From the NCBI RefSeq assembly GCF_029227915.1, contig NC_079880.1, positions 18,492,001 to 18,556,000 of the forward strand: a stretch of DNA of 64,000 nucleotides, written 5' to 3'. Position 1 is the first letter of the stretch; each line of letters starts with the position of its first letter. Positions 12,271 to 22,416 of this stretch are shown here, one piece after another. Below the pieces are notes generated by a model. It ran no database searches, was not told where the DNA came from, and saw only the letters and a program-made list of their open reading frames with translations. The translations under genes and the position numbers were made by a program. Origin of the DNA: Hydractinia symbiolongicarpus. Its lineage: Eukaryota; Cnidaria; Hydrozoa; Anthoathecata; Hydractiniidae.

Positions 12271-14247
12271 GGGACTTCCACAATCGCCCCTTTAAACTAA
12301 GGTATGGTGGAGGACGTTCAACTCCTCTCTTGTCTCAGACCCTTCACCTCATAAAAATGTCTTTCAACAATATTAATCATTTCTGTGAATTTTTTTGTCC
12401 AAGTGCCTTTATGATGTTTTGTTGCAGTAGGAAAAGTTGAAATCAAGGTACAATTTGAGCTTAATAGTTATTCTGGAAGATCCTGGGTTTCGGTGGATTT
12501 CTTCAACCTTGTGTTATGTCATGGTATCCATTGCATATTTACTTTGGCCAATTATTCTGATGAACACTTTTAAAGGCTGTGATCATTCTCATCTGATTTA
12601 AAATTATTATTAGATTTTTATTACTATTAGATTTTAGGTCATAAAAAATTGCTAAAAAGAAGAGGCACATTTGAGAGTTTGCAGCTTTTCTTGAGATTTT
12701 TTTACTTTTGTTTGTGTCAACATCATCTTTTAAGGCTCCCTGGTCTTGTTTTGTAGCAAATTTGAAATTCCCGAATAGCAACGTAATGCAAGGTCTGGGA
12801 TTTAAAACTGATACCTAAATGTAAACCCAGCCCTTAAAATTAGCGTCTGCATTCGGCACATCCGACGTAAAATACGAAGAAACCGTAGTTGCGTCGGTTG
12901 TGAAATTTTTAAATAACAATAATTTTGATTTTGTTTGAGCTACTCCCACTCATTGCTACTACAAAATAATTTTGTAGTAAGATTTTGTAGTAAGTTAAGC
13001 CATTATCACTAACTAAAATCACTCAGGCTACTGAAATACTGTGGTACCATTCGATTTGTAATAATAATCGAAAACAATGTATATTGTATTGAAAAGAAGT
13101 CCAGAAGTTCTTTATCCCACACGACACAGCAGGCAATAAGTCAGCCCTGCCCACAGTTTTGTTAAGAGAGATGTTCTGCGAAGACTCTAACAATTGAGTC
13201 TCCTGTACAGTTTTGCTTTATGTTAAACTGTGCCGGTGACAAGCATTTTCGAAGCATGTCACCAGCGACTTCTGCGATATACAACCTAATGATGCCCTAA
13301 CCTGATGAGTTCATCTCAAAACATAAAAAGCAAGTTGGCAGTGAACTATTAACCTAACAAAGATAGGAAGGTATGTCAATAAGACTTGCCCTCCATTCCC
13401 ATTTGTCATCTTAGGAGATCAATGCATCGAATTATGAGAGGTCTAGCCCTAATAAAAAGTGAATGACGAAAGTTATTGCCAGCTAAAAAAATTTCACTAC
13501 AAAAAAATATTGCCGACGCAATGCCGACGCAAATCAGTTGAAATGTATCTCACGTCAGCAGTTTTTCAGCCGACATAAAAAAATTCTAATTTTAAGGGCT
13601 GAAACAAAAACCTGCCAAGATACGTGACTTTCATTGTGATGCATGTTGTTTATAATACCAACACCTCTTACGCAAATCAACAGGCAAAATAATTCAGGCA
13701 GTAAGTCGTGGACCAGTCCAGTCCATTCCAAACTTTATTTTTAGTTAGAGGCATCTTTTGATCTTTAAATTAGAATATAGCTTGCATGTAGTTTAGATTT
13801 AGATCATATATCAGTTTAAAGATGCTAATAGCCACAGTACACAAGTTTTTAACCATAATTTGACTTTCTTCACCTATGGTCTGCATTTTTTTGCCAGTCG
13901 ATTTTTCTGATTTTTTCTGCACATGCGCAAGAATCCCGTAAAAATGTAAACATTAAAAGTCATCTATACTTCGTTACTAATAACGAAGGGTTCAAAGTCC
14001 AACTTGCCCCACCGCAATAGAAAATTAAAGATGGTATCCTAATTCTCAAATTGCGTATAATGTCTATTCTCTGATCCGACTTAACATGCTTAAAATTTTT
14101 TGATCATTTTTAACAAAAATGACTAACATATTTAAATTCAGGACCAAAATTTATGGAAACACGCAAATTTTAAAGTATACACTAAGTACAACTGCCTCTA
14201 TTAGTAGCCAAACTTTCGATGTTTTATAAAAAAATGACCACACAAAT

Positions 14248-14278
14248 TAACTGCAGTGAAGATTTTTCACTGCAGTTA
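14248..14278. repeat. Short perfect inverted repeat
   Basis: TAACTGCAGTGAA and its exact complement are separated by GATTT, giving a 13-bp stem with a five-base loop. It is isolated, with no linked ORF. Confidence 0.6.
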
Positions 14279-15093
14279 GATATTATGGTCAAACTCTTAT
14301 AAAATTTAAAACTTTAAATTACAATAAATCCTTTTGGTATTCTAAATTCCCTATGTCATATAATTTTTGCTGATAAATACAAATATGCCACTTATTTTTC
14401 TCAAAAGTTCCTTGTTTTCTTTTTTCAAAATTTGATAATGTTAAGCCTGATCCGACAATGGCTACATACTCCCTAAAATGCGCATTCAAGGCCATTGTCT
14501 TGGATAAAAATCAAAACATTATATTAAATGGCAGTTAATTGGAGCATAAAAATGATAAATATTGATAGAATTCCTATGTAAAATTCTTGTTATTTGAGGA
14601 TCTCAATACACAACGATGCAACAAAAAGGATTTTGTGAAAACCTAAACGGAAGGTGTGACATTAGAGTTACACTCGTTTATATTGAGAAGCTAGAGTAGT
14701 TTACTCAAATCAAGTATAAAGTTGAAACAACAGTACTTTTATATATTCCTTCGTCCATTTTGCGGTCGACAACCATGTTTTTAGTTCGTTTTGTGAGCAT
14801 GCGTATTTAATGGGAACGCTTTGCTGATCACAACAATTTTACACCCCTTCCCGAGTTCAACAATGCCCAGGGGTCAAAACAAGTCGCGAAAAGTGTAGTA
14901 CATAAAGTGAACGGCAAATTATACAGCGATGTAATTGGCATGTTCAAATATGGGGATAGAAGAGCCAAAAATTAGGGTCGATATGTTGGCTAGTTTTAAA
15001 ATTCAAATTATTATTCGAATTCAGATCAACATCTTGAAATACTTAAACGCAAGGTAGTAAAAATCTAGGATATTTTAAGAAATTTTATGCCTT

Positions 15094-15196
15094 AATAGCT
15101 TGCAAGAACAAACTTTCGCGAACAAAGTTTTTCAGAAATTCTAAGTTGGAACTTCTGAAAAACTTTGTTCGCGAAAGTTTGTTCTTGCAAGCTATT
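15094..15196. repeat. Perfect 44-bp-stem hairpin
   Basis: The left arm 15094-15137 (starting AATAGCTTGCAAGAACAAAC) is the exact reverse complement of the right arm 15153-15196, with a 15-base spacer. No mismatch was found over 44 bp. There is no obvious target duplication in the flanks and no ORF. It could be a recent foldback insertion or the template for a hairpin RNA. Confidence 0.9.
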
Positions 15197-17260
15197 TGAT
15201 ATTTTTTATGTGTGAAATTTATTCAATTACTGCGTTCAACAAAATTTCTACCATAAAAAAACTTGGCAACACTAAATTTCGGAAAACTTTTTACCACCTA
15301 TTGCAATTCCTTAACAACCCTCTCTACCATATTCAAACAAAAAGCCCAGGGGCTTGAAGATTTCCGCCATTAGCCGAAAAGATTTTAAAATTTGAGGTTG
15401 ATCTTGAAAACGGAGAATTATGGGGTAAACAAATAATTGAGTATTCTCAATTAATATTGTAAAGGGCCTGATACACTTGTACAATGTCACTGAAATATAA
15501 CTTATAATATCAATATAATTTCTTAAAATATGTTTAAAATAGAGTTATATTTTCTTATAATTTCTTATAATATAGCTATAATATGTATAATTTCAACACC
15601 TGACATGTGCGTTATACCCTCATAATTTGCTGCATTGCTATAATACTTGAATAAAATAAAATGAGTTTGATTTTAATAATATTGTTGGTGATCTGGTTTC
15701 TAATGCATTTTGTTTGTGTGACAATAAATCTATTATCTGCTAGCGTTGTTGTGGAAACGATGTTATGAAATTAAATGAAATTATAACGATATTTTAACAA
15801 ATTATAAGTATTTTATAGAAAAATTATAGCTGTAAGAATGTATTTAATAATATTATGCAGTGTATCCTGGCCTTAACTACCTGCAATGTTAGAATACAAC
15901 TCAATAAATAAAAAATAAAATTCATGAATAATTAATTAGTTCTGCTGAATATAACTTTAATCTACGTGCTTGAAAAATTGTACAGAAAGAAATGGCGTAA
16001 CATCAAGGATGGCGCATTATAAGACGATCTTCATTATGCTACACTGCACGAGCTTTAGCTTTTGATAGCATATAAACTTTAAAATAAAGTATTGTTCATT
16101 GGATAATAAAATAATCTATTGCACTGTTCGGCTTAAAACTCATTTTAGCCTCGTTCCCAGAAAAAAATCTTTAGCCGGGATAAGTTTCGGGCGTCCAGCC
16201 TAGCTGCGCTGTCTCCATCTATCTCTCTATCCCCCTATCTCCCTATCCCCTCAGGCGATTTTAAAGATTCCGCCTTCGCTGGCGGAAATCAATAATCTAC
16301 CTACTTATTTTTATTAGAACGTTTGCAGTATGATACAAGCAGAATGCTTCAAATATCTGTTATAAACACTGTCTGATTAGAAAAATTCCACAAACCCACC
16401 TAACCTAATTTATTATCACCATCCCTAAATTCTAAATTCATTAAAGATAATGTAATAGTGCATTGTAAGCTGAGCGTAAGGCAGAAGAATTAGCAAATAC
16501 ACGTTATTTAATAAGGAAATGTGCTTAGAAAAAACTCAAAATCTTAAGAAAATTTTAAGCAAAGTTTCAGCCTGAGCGTGTTAATATCAAAATTTTGGAG
16601 ACCTTGATATTAACATTTAAAATCAAAACATAAGTCTTTTTTTTAAATAAAAATAAAAGATGTCTCAAATAAAATACATAACTATGTTATTTTACAGCTG
16701 TAAAGAAATATTGTAGTTAGAGAAAAGAAAGAAAATAGAGGAATAAAAATAGAGAATAAAAAATAGGAAAAGTTTAACCTATATTCAGGTATTTTATTAA
16801 GAAAATTAAGGCTCAGTTCAGAAAACGGTTATCTTATAAAACTTGTGTAAATAGAAAAAAAAATACTAGTAAAAAACGATTTAGTTAAGTTAAAAAAAAC
16901 CATCAAAATTACAGAACATTTCTGCCATAATAAATACCAAAATTTATACTGTAACAAAAACAATTATACTTGTTGTACACAAGTATATTGTTATGATGTA
17001 ATTTTTTTTGCAGACGAAATAATTCTTTCGTTAAATATCAAAATGGTGGAGTACGGTTTGGCGGTGCAAAACAAATAAATAAGTGACAACAAGAAATAGT
17101 TTGCACCGAGTTGGACATCAAATCTTGATTATACATCTACAAAAATTCACCAATTACAACTTTTGTTGTTACTCTCTAATTTGGAGATATGGATTGGAGA
17201 TATTGTTATACTTTTGGTCTACTTATGAACGTGTCTGCTTCGATGTCACTGCTTGTGCTT

Positions 17261-19066
17261 CTATTTCTTCTTCTTTGACTCGTCTTCACCTTTCGCTTTT
17301 CTCTCCCTCTCGTATTCGTCGATAATTTGTCGCTTTTTTATTTCGATCATTGCGTCTGCAGCTGCTCGTAACCACAAAATCTAAACAAAGTTTCTAATTT
17401 AGTGCCAACTAACGTACCATCTCGAACGTTCGATGGATAAAACAGATAAAAGTAAAAGGGAGTGGTTATCTAAGAAACAACTGTATGTGTGTCTCAACAC
17501 GTCAACAAAAGCTGTATACAACACTAAACAGGTCGTAAAAACGTTATGTTCAAAACTTATATCTATAGGCTGTGATTTCCAGAAGTGAATTTGTGACAGT
17601 ACACGTAAAGAAACCGTGCCACTTACGATTAGACATATGCAGTTGAATAGGATCGGTGCAGAAAACACTGTTGACGTGAACAAACCATTGGAGTCGAAAT
17701 AATTCTCTTTCGCAAATAATCTAAATATAGAGAAATCACCAGTGAATAGTACCCTAGGTGCAGGGATCTTCGCGGTCATAAACGGTCGCAAATTTTGTTC
17801 TAATCCGCGAAAATTCTTATTGCTTCAGGAAGGTTTTCTTTACGTACGAAAACAATATTGAGAATAACGGCGAATAGGATTAGGAGAAAAAATCTCAGAA
17901 AAAAACATACAAAAACAACAAACAAAATAAACAACAACAAGAAACAACTCAAAGAAACAAAATAAAAGATGGCAGCTTACTTCCAGTTTTCAGCTGAATA
18001 TTCATTCAGTTTTTCAGATAAATACACCAACACTACTGAAATGTAAAAGAACAGTCTAATTGCTAGTTCTTAAACTTTTTACATTGGATAGCAAGTAAAA
18101 CTAGTACCGCCTAAAAAAATTGGTAAATTATCAAACCAAAACTTTCGCCAAATTTAATACAAAATACACCGACATCCCGATTAAATTCCTTTTTAAACTA
18201 AGTATCATAAATATCCCTCAATTTTGCTTAAACCTTTATAAAAAAGGAGCTGTTCCACTTCCTCAAGATTTTTCTATGGTATAAAGCCTGCAAGACAAGT
18301 CCCCAAGTGCATTTAATGTCCTTCTCCGAGTTTAATGGAAGAATTTGAGACTCATTTTCGTTCACGGATTGGCATAGCTTAAAAACAAAAGAGAAAGAAA
18401 GAAAGAAAATAATTTGCTTTATTTTCATTGTAAAGAATATACGATTAAAACTACCCAAAGTAACAAAACCGTAGGAAGTCACGATTTTCTTTGAGGTCAA
18501 CGCTAATACAGTTAAATACAGATACCAAATAAAATTTTCTCCTCCAGATAAAAGATCAACACGTGAGAGGCATGCTAATAAAAAACTTACACAGCGAAAA
18601 GAAAATGACGTATTGTGTATTGTAATGCTTTCCTGACGCTACGACGACCACGAAACATAACAAATGAAACACCATTAACGCAACTAGCCACGGCTCAAAC
18701 CAGGGTATCTAAACAAAAATGGTAACGCTATATGCGTCAAAGGCACAATATCCGAAATAATCAAAGAAAAAAAATTAGAAGATTTAAAACGGGTGCAAAC
18801 ATAACTCTTTTGTTTGGTTAACAAACAAAAGAGTTTGTTTGCTTAATACCTGTCTCGCTCAACCAGATTATCCAAAAATATAATAATAACAGCAAAATTA
18901 TATTACCGCCTTGATGAAATCCCAATAATTATCTACTTGTCTTGTGAAATGGTTGGGCATACCAGAGCTGTGTTGAGATCTTCTCGGCGGGACCTTCCTT
19001 TCTTCGTCGTTTCCATATTGTCTCGCTAACCTCTCATGTATTTCTTGAAAAGCACTCATGAAGAGG
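17261..19066 (-). CDS. Probable three-exon gene of unknown function (138 aa)
   Basis: Proposed exons are 19066-18907 (ATG at 19059, start MSAFQEIHERLARQYG), 18377-18234 (LCQSVNENESQILPLNSEK, then DIKCTWGLVLQALYHRK) and 17380-17261 (ILWLRAAADAMIEIKKRQ, ending in a Lys-rich tail and TAG). All borders are GT-AG and both introns are phase 0, so the pieces join without a shift. The last exon has strong helical coding character and is rich in Arg, Lys and Glu. No signal peptide or membrane segment is seen. I do not recognise the family. The donor at 18234 (AAAG/GTTTAAG) is the weakest border, and a further exon could lie between 17400 and 18230. Transcript reads would settle it. Confidence 0.45.
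18803..18835. repeat. Short perfect inverted repeat in an intron
   Basis: AACTCTTTTGTTTG and its exact complement around a five-base GTTAA spacer, in the first intron of the unknown gene at 17.3-19.1 kb. Only a structural observation. Confidence 0.55.
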
Positions 19067-19392
19067 CTAAAGATAAATAGCAAACCACATTAACAGGCGT
19101 TGCTTTGTGGTCAATGTTACGGAGGACGGAAAAGAGAAATATAATGCATAGAAAGTACTTTAAATTTAAGGGACTACTAAACATTATTGTGTGAACAGAT
19201 TCCGTATCATATTTCTTCATGGCCAACCCCTACCAACACAGCTCAAAGCTTAAAAGGGCGTCATTGTTTAAGTTATTCTGGAAATATTAAAATATAATCA
19301 CAAAACTTAAAAAGTATTGACTTTGTAATTGGAGCGTGTGTTTAAACTGATTCTTATATTAAATTACGACAACATCGATGATGTATACGTGA

Positions 19393-19600
19393 GAAGACGT
19401 AGGAGAGTTGCAGAAGACGTAGGAGATTTGCAGAATACGTAGTAAGTGAAGAGTTGCAGAAGACGTAGGAGAGTTGCAGAAGACGTAGTAAGTGAAGAGT
19501 TGCAGAAGACGTAGGAGAGTTGCAGAAGACGTAGTAAGTGAAGATTTGCAGAAGACGTAGGAGAGTTGCAGAAGACGTAGTAAGTGAAGAGTTACAGGAA
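19393..19600 (+). repeat. 46-bp composite tandem array upstream of the PhyH-family gene
   Basis: Alternating sub-units AGACGTAGGAGAGTTGCAGA (20 bp) and a 26-bp form containing AGACGTAGTAAGTGAAGAG. GTAAGT, a strong 5' splice donor core, recurs at 19442, 19488, 19534 and 19580, exactly 46 bp apart. The array ends about 220 bp before the downstream start codon. Confidence 0.85.
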
Positions 19601-19819
19601 GCTAAACATCAAGCAATAGCAACTATTGACTGTACAACTATGTCTGAACCCTCGACGTAGTAAACGTGTTTTTGTTAACTCTTTCGTTGCAAGCAAAATT
19701 TTGTTAATTTTCACGACTGAAAAAAACACGTCAAGGGAGGATTAAAAGTCAGTATAGAATCGGTGAGGAATCAAGTTCGCAAAACTTGGCACAAACAATC
19801 AAAGATCTCGTCTTAGAAA

Positions 19820-20803
19820 ATGTGGTTGTGTTTGTTCCTACTTGTAGCATTTTACACACACGTGTTGCCATGCCAACAAGATGAATGCACTGGTGATTTC
19901 TGTACATTGGAGGATCCGAGAAAATTCTTTAGAGCGGACATGATGAACTATATCAACCCAAAGTTAAACTTAACTGAGCTGTATGAAGAAATTACGGCTG
20001 GTAAGGGTTACGTTAATATACCGCAAGTATTTACGCCGTCTGAAATTAAACATGCCCGCGATTTAATACATTATTTAATTAAAACACAAGGTAAAAAAGC
20101 GACACATTTTCAAGGATACGAAGAAGCGAAACCTGAACTACAAGCAAGAGTTTGGAACTTATTAAACAAAGGCAAAATCTGGGAAAAGATCGTCCAACAT
20201 CCGCTGATAGTAAACATTGGAGCGATGATACTTGGAGATGACTTCCAACTTGGTTCGATCGCAACAAACACGATCTTTCCAGGCGGGAGTGGGCAAGAGC
20301 CACACATCGACTATCCATACTGGGACTATCACGACCGCAAGCATTGGCCTGCAAAGCCGAAAGTAAAAGAAGTTCCCTTCCATATGAACATGCAGGTGAC
20401 TATACCACTGGATGATTTTACCGCTCAAAATGGCGCAACAGCAGTGAGACCACGCTCGCAACTTGAAATCTCCTACCCATCGGACGGTGATGAGTTTCAC
20501 GCCAACATGGTTCAAACAACAGGCAAGGCTGGAGATATGATCATATTTGTGGGTCTACTTCATCACTGCGCCATGCCAAACAAAAGCAACGATTCCAGGA
20601 CGGGAGTAATTATCCAGTACCTCCCTAAATACGTCAGACCAATGGAAGACTTAAAAAGAAGCGTAAAGCCAGAGGTGTTGAAGCGAGCAAGTCCAGTCCT
20701 TCATAAACTTTTACTGCTCGATTACGATTACCCTGCAGTGTTGGACGAGTTTGAAGCCACCAGCACTGAAGGATCGAAGTCAAAATTAAAAACGGAATTA
20801 TAA
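19820..20803 (+). CDS. Secretory-pathway phytanoyl-CoA dioxygenase-family protein (327 aa)
   Basis: Intronless and intact. Members of the PhyH family are Fe(II)/2-oxoglutarate oxygenases that hydroxylate small molecules. Residues 1-18 form a signal peptide (MWLCLFLLVAFYTHVLPC). The metal ligands are H162 and D164 in PHIDYPYW, with the distal His at 248/249 (GLLHHCAMPN) and R260 in place to bind 2-oxoglutarate. GATAVRPRSQ at about 205-214 matches the family's GPT.xxPGSH region. The C-terminus is KTEL, a known KDEL variant (the ER protein POGLUT1 was once named KTEL-containing 1), so I infer an ER-lumen enzyme. N-glycosylation motifs NLT (50) and NKS (254) fit that. Substrate unknown. An acceptor-like TCTTAG lies four bases before the ATG. 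AATAAA follows at 20902. Very sure of family, moderately of location. Confidence 0.9.
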   Translation: MWLCLFLLVAFYTHVLPCQQDECTGDFCTLEDPRKFFRADMMNYINPKLNLTELYEEITAGKGYVNIPQVFTPSEIKHARDLIHYLIKTQGKKATHFQGYEEAKPELQARVWNLLNKGKIWEKIVQHPLIVNIGAMILGDDFQLGSIATNTIFPGGSGQEPHIDYPYWDYHDRKHWPAKPKVKEVPFHMNMQVTIPLDDFTAQNGATAVRPRSQLEISYPSDGDEFHANMVQTTGKAGDMIIFVGLLHHCAMPNKSNDSRTGVIIQYLPKYVRPMEDLKRSVKPEVLKRASPVLHKLLLLDYDYPAVLDEFEATSTEGSKSKLKTEL

Positions 20804-20901
20804 AACCGCATTTCACAATTTAACAAAGGATAAACGTTTTTTTTTTATTCTTAGTGTAAAAATTACGACTTGTTGAATGAAATAAGCATCCATTTACGTC
20901 T

Positions 20902-20907
20902 AATAAA
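20902..20907 (+). terminator. Polyadenylation signal AATAAA of the PhyH-family gene
   Basis: Canonical AATAAA about 100 bases downstream of the stop codon, in an AT-rich 3' flank. Confidence 0.5.
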
Positions 20908-21120
20908 AACAGAATGATTCTATGAAAATGCTTTTATTTATAAGAGTCGTTAGAAATTAAACCAATCCGTTACAGGGCGTGGTTGCAATTATATTTTTGT
21001 ACTTACAATTTTGTATGAAATAATAAATTGTGAAAAGATCAATTTTTACCAGATATATATTCATGAATTCATTCAATTTGCAATTCCTTGGGGTAATTAT
21101 ACGTTCTTGTGTAATTAGCA

Positions 21121-21547
21121 TGACTGAAATATTTTCTATTTATTTCCAGTGACTGAAATGCTTTCTATTTATTTCCAGTGACTGAAATGCTTTCTATTTA
21201 TTTCCAGTGACTGAAATACTTTCTATTTGTTTCCAGTGACTGAAATGCTTTCTATTTATTTCCAGTGACTGAAATACTTTCTATTTATTTCCAGTGACTG
21301 AAATGCTTTCTATTTATTTCCAGTGACTGAAATGCTTTCTATTTATTTCCAGTGACTGAAATGCTTTCTATTTATTTCCAGTGACTGAAATACTTTCTAT
21401 TTATTTCCAGTGACTGAAATGCTTTCTATTTATTTCCAGTGACTGAAATACTTTCTCTTTATTTCCAGTGACTGAAATGCTTTCTGTTTATTTCCAGTGA
21501 CTGAAATGCTTTCTATTTATTTCCAGTGACTGAAATACTTTCTACTC
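21121..21547 (+). repeat. 29-bp tandem array with acceptor-like units
   Basis: Fourteen complete units plus one partial, each TGACTGAAATGCTTTC followed by TATTTATTTCCAG. Each unit ends TTTATTTCCAG, a good 3' splice-acceptor consensus, and TGACTGAAAT could act as a branch-point context. Units differ mainly at one dinucleotide (GC or AC after AAAT). The array lies 320 bp past the PhyH-family stop codon. Confidence 0.9.
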
Positions 21548-22416
21548 ACACAGGACCCATTTTTGTCACCGGACCAAATATACGCGTGTTTTGCCATGCT
21601 TTAAGATAGGAAAATTGTTATTACAACATTACAATGTTTAAAGCATAAAATCTACTTAATGTTTACGGCCGTATTACATCACTATTTTTTTTCTTACCAT
21701 GGAAGTTCTGGAGTCAAAGTTCTTGAGTCTACTATCTAAATTCTTTGTGAGGGTAAGGGCGTTGAAAGGACAGAGCGCCAAATATATAATTCACATAGAC
21801 CTGATTTAATGATTTGACTATTCATAACTTTTTAAGAGATCCAAACATTTTCAGAAAAATATTTTGTCAGCCATTGGTAATGTGCGCAATCTATGAAAAC
21901 CTTTAATATTATTTAATAAATAAATTGGTGGAATTGACAGACTTTAATTTTTTCTGATGCTGAAAGTTTTTAAGTGTCACAAAAAAGGAATTAACATAGT
22001 ATTGTAAGAAATGGAAAGGTTGCACGTAATTTATAATCTCAGCCATATTTGGGCATGGCCATATGTGGGCAAACCCACTCTGCAGAGGTAAAATTTCGCC
22101 ATAGGTACAACTTCGCCATGAAGAAATAAACTCCATTCATGCCACCTTAAGGCATTCAAACTCACTTTCAATTAAAAATAGTAATAGGCTAAGTTTTATA
22201 TATACATTGATTATCCGGAATATCCGAATGTGTACATTAAGAACTAAAATTATTATTTTAGCGGAAAATATTTGGACAAGATTTATAACGTCAAAAAATG
22301 TATGGGTAATTCTTTTAAACAAACTTTACCAAATTTCAAAAGTAATGATTATCAGGAAATGACACAAAAAGAAGGTTAGAAGCATTTAAAGTGTACTATA
22401 TTCAATCAAGACCTAA
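21548..22416. other. No gene seen
   Basis: AT-rich intergenic sequence; frames here look random and I see no structured repeat. Confidence 0.45.

Larger units (their letters stand above)
12440..17260. other. Gene-poor stretch
   Basis: I see no supported exon in this 4.8 kb. It holds two inverted repeats (14248-14278 and 15094-15196), AT-rich sequence with many short ATAATATAA-like runs at 15480-15850, and a CT-rich patch at about 16210-16250 next to the small palindrome TTCCGCCTTCGCTGGCGGAA. Confidence 0.5.

Noticed and set aside
17627-17720. Extra exon (IICERELFRLQWF) in the unknown gene at 17.3-19.1 kb
   Set aside because: Has acceptor and donor-like ends and an open frame, but its end phase does not join the terminal exon at 17380.
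20079-20515. Minus-strand frames opposite the PhyH-family gene
   Set aside because: Antisense shadows of a strongly conserved sense coding sequence.
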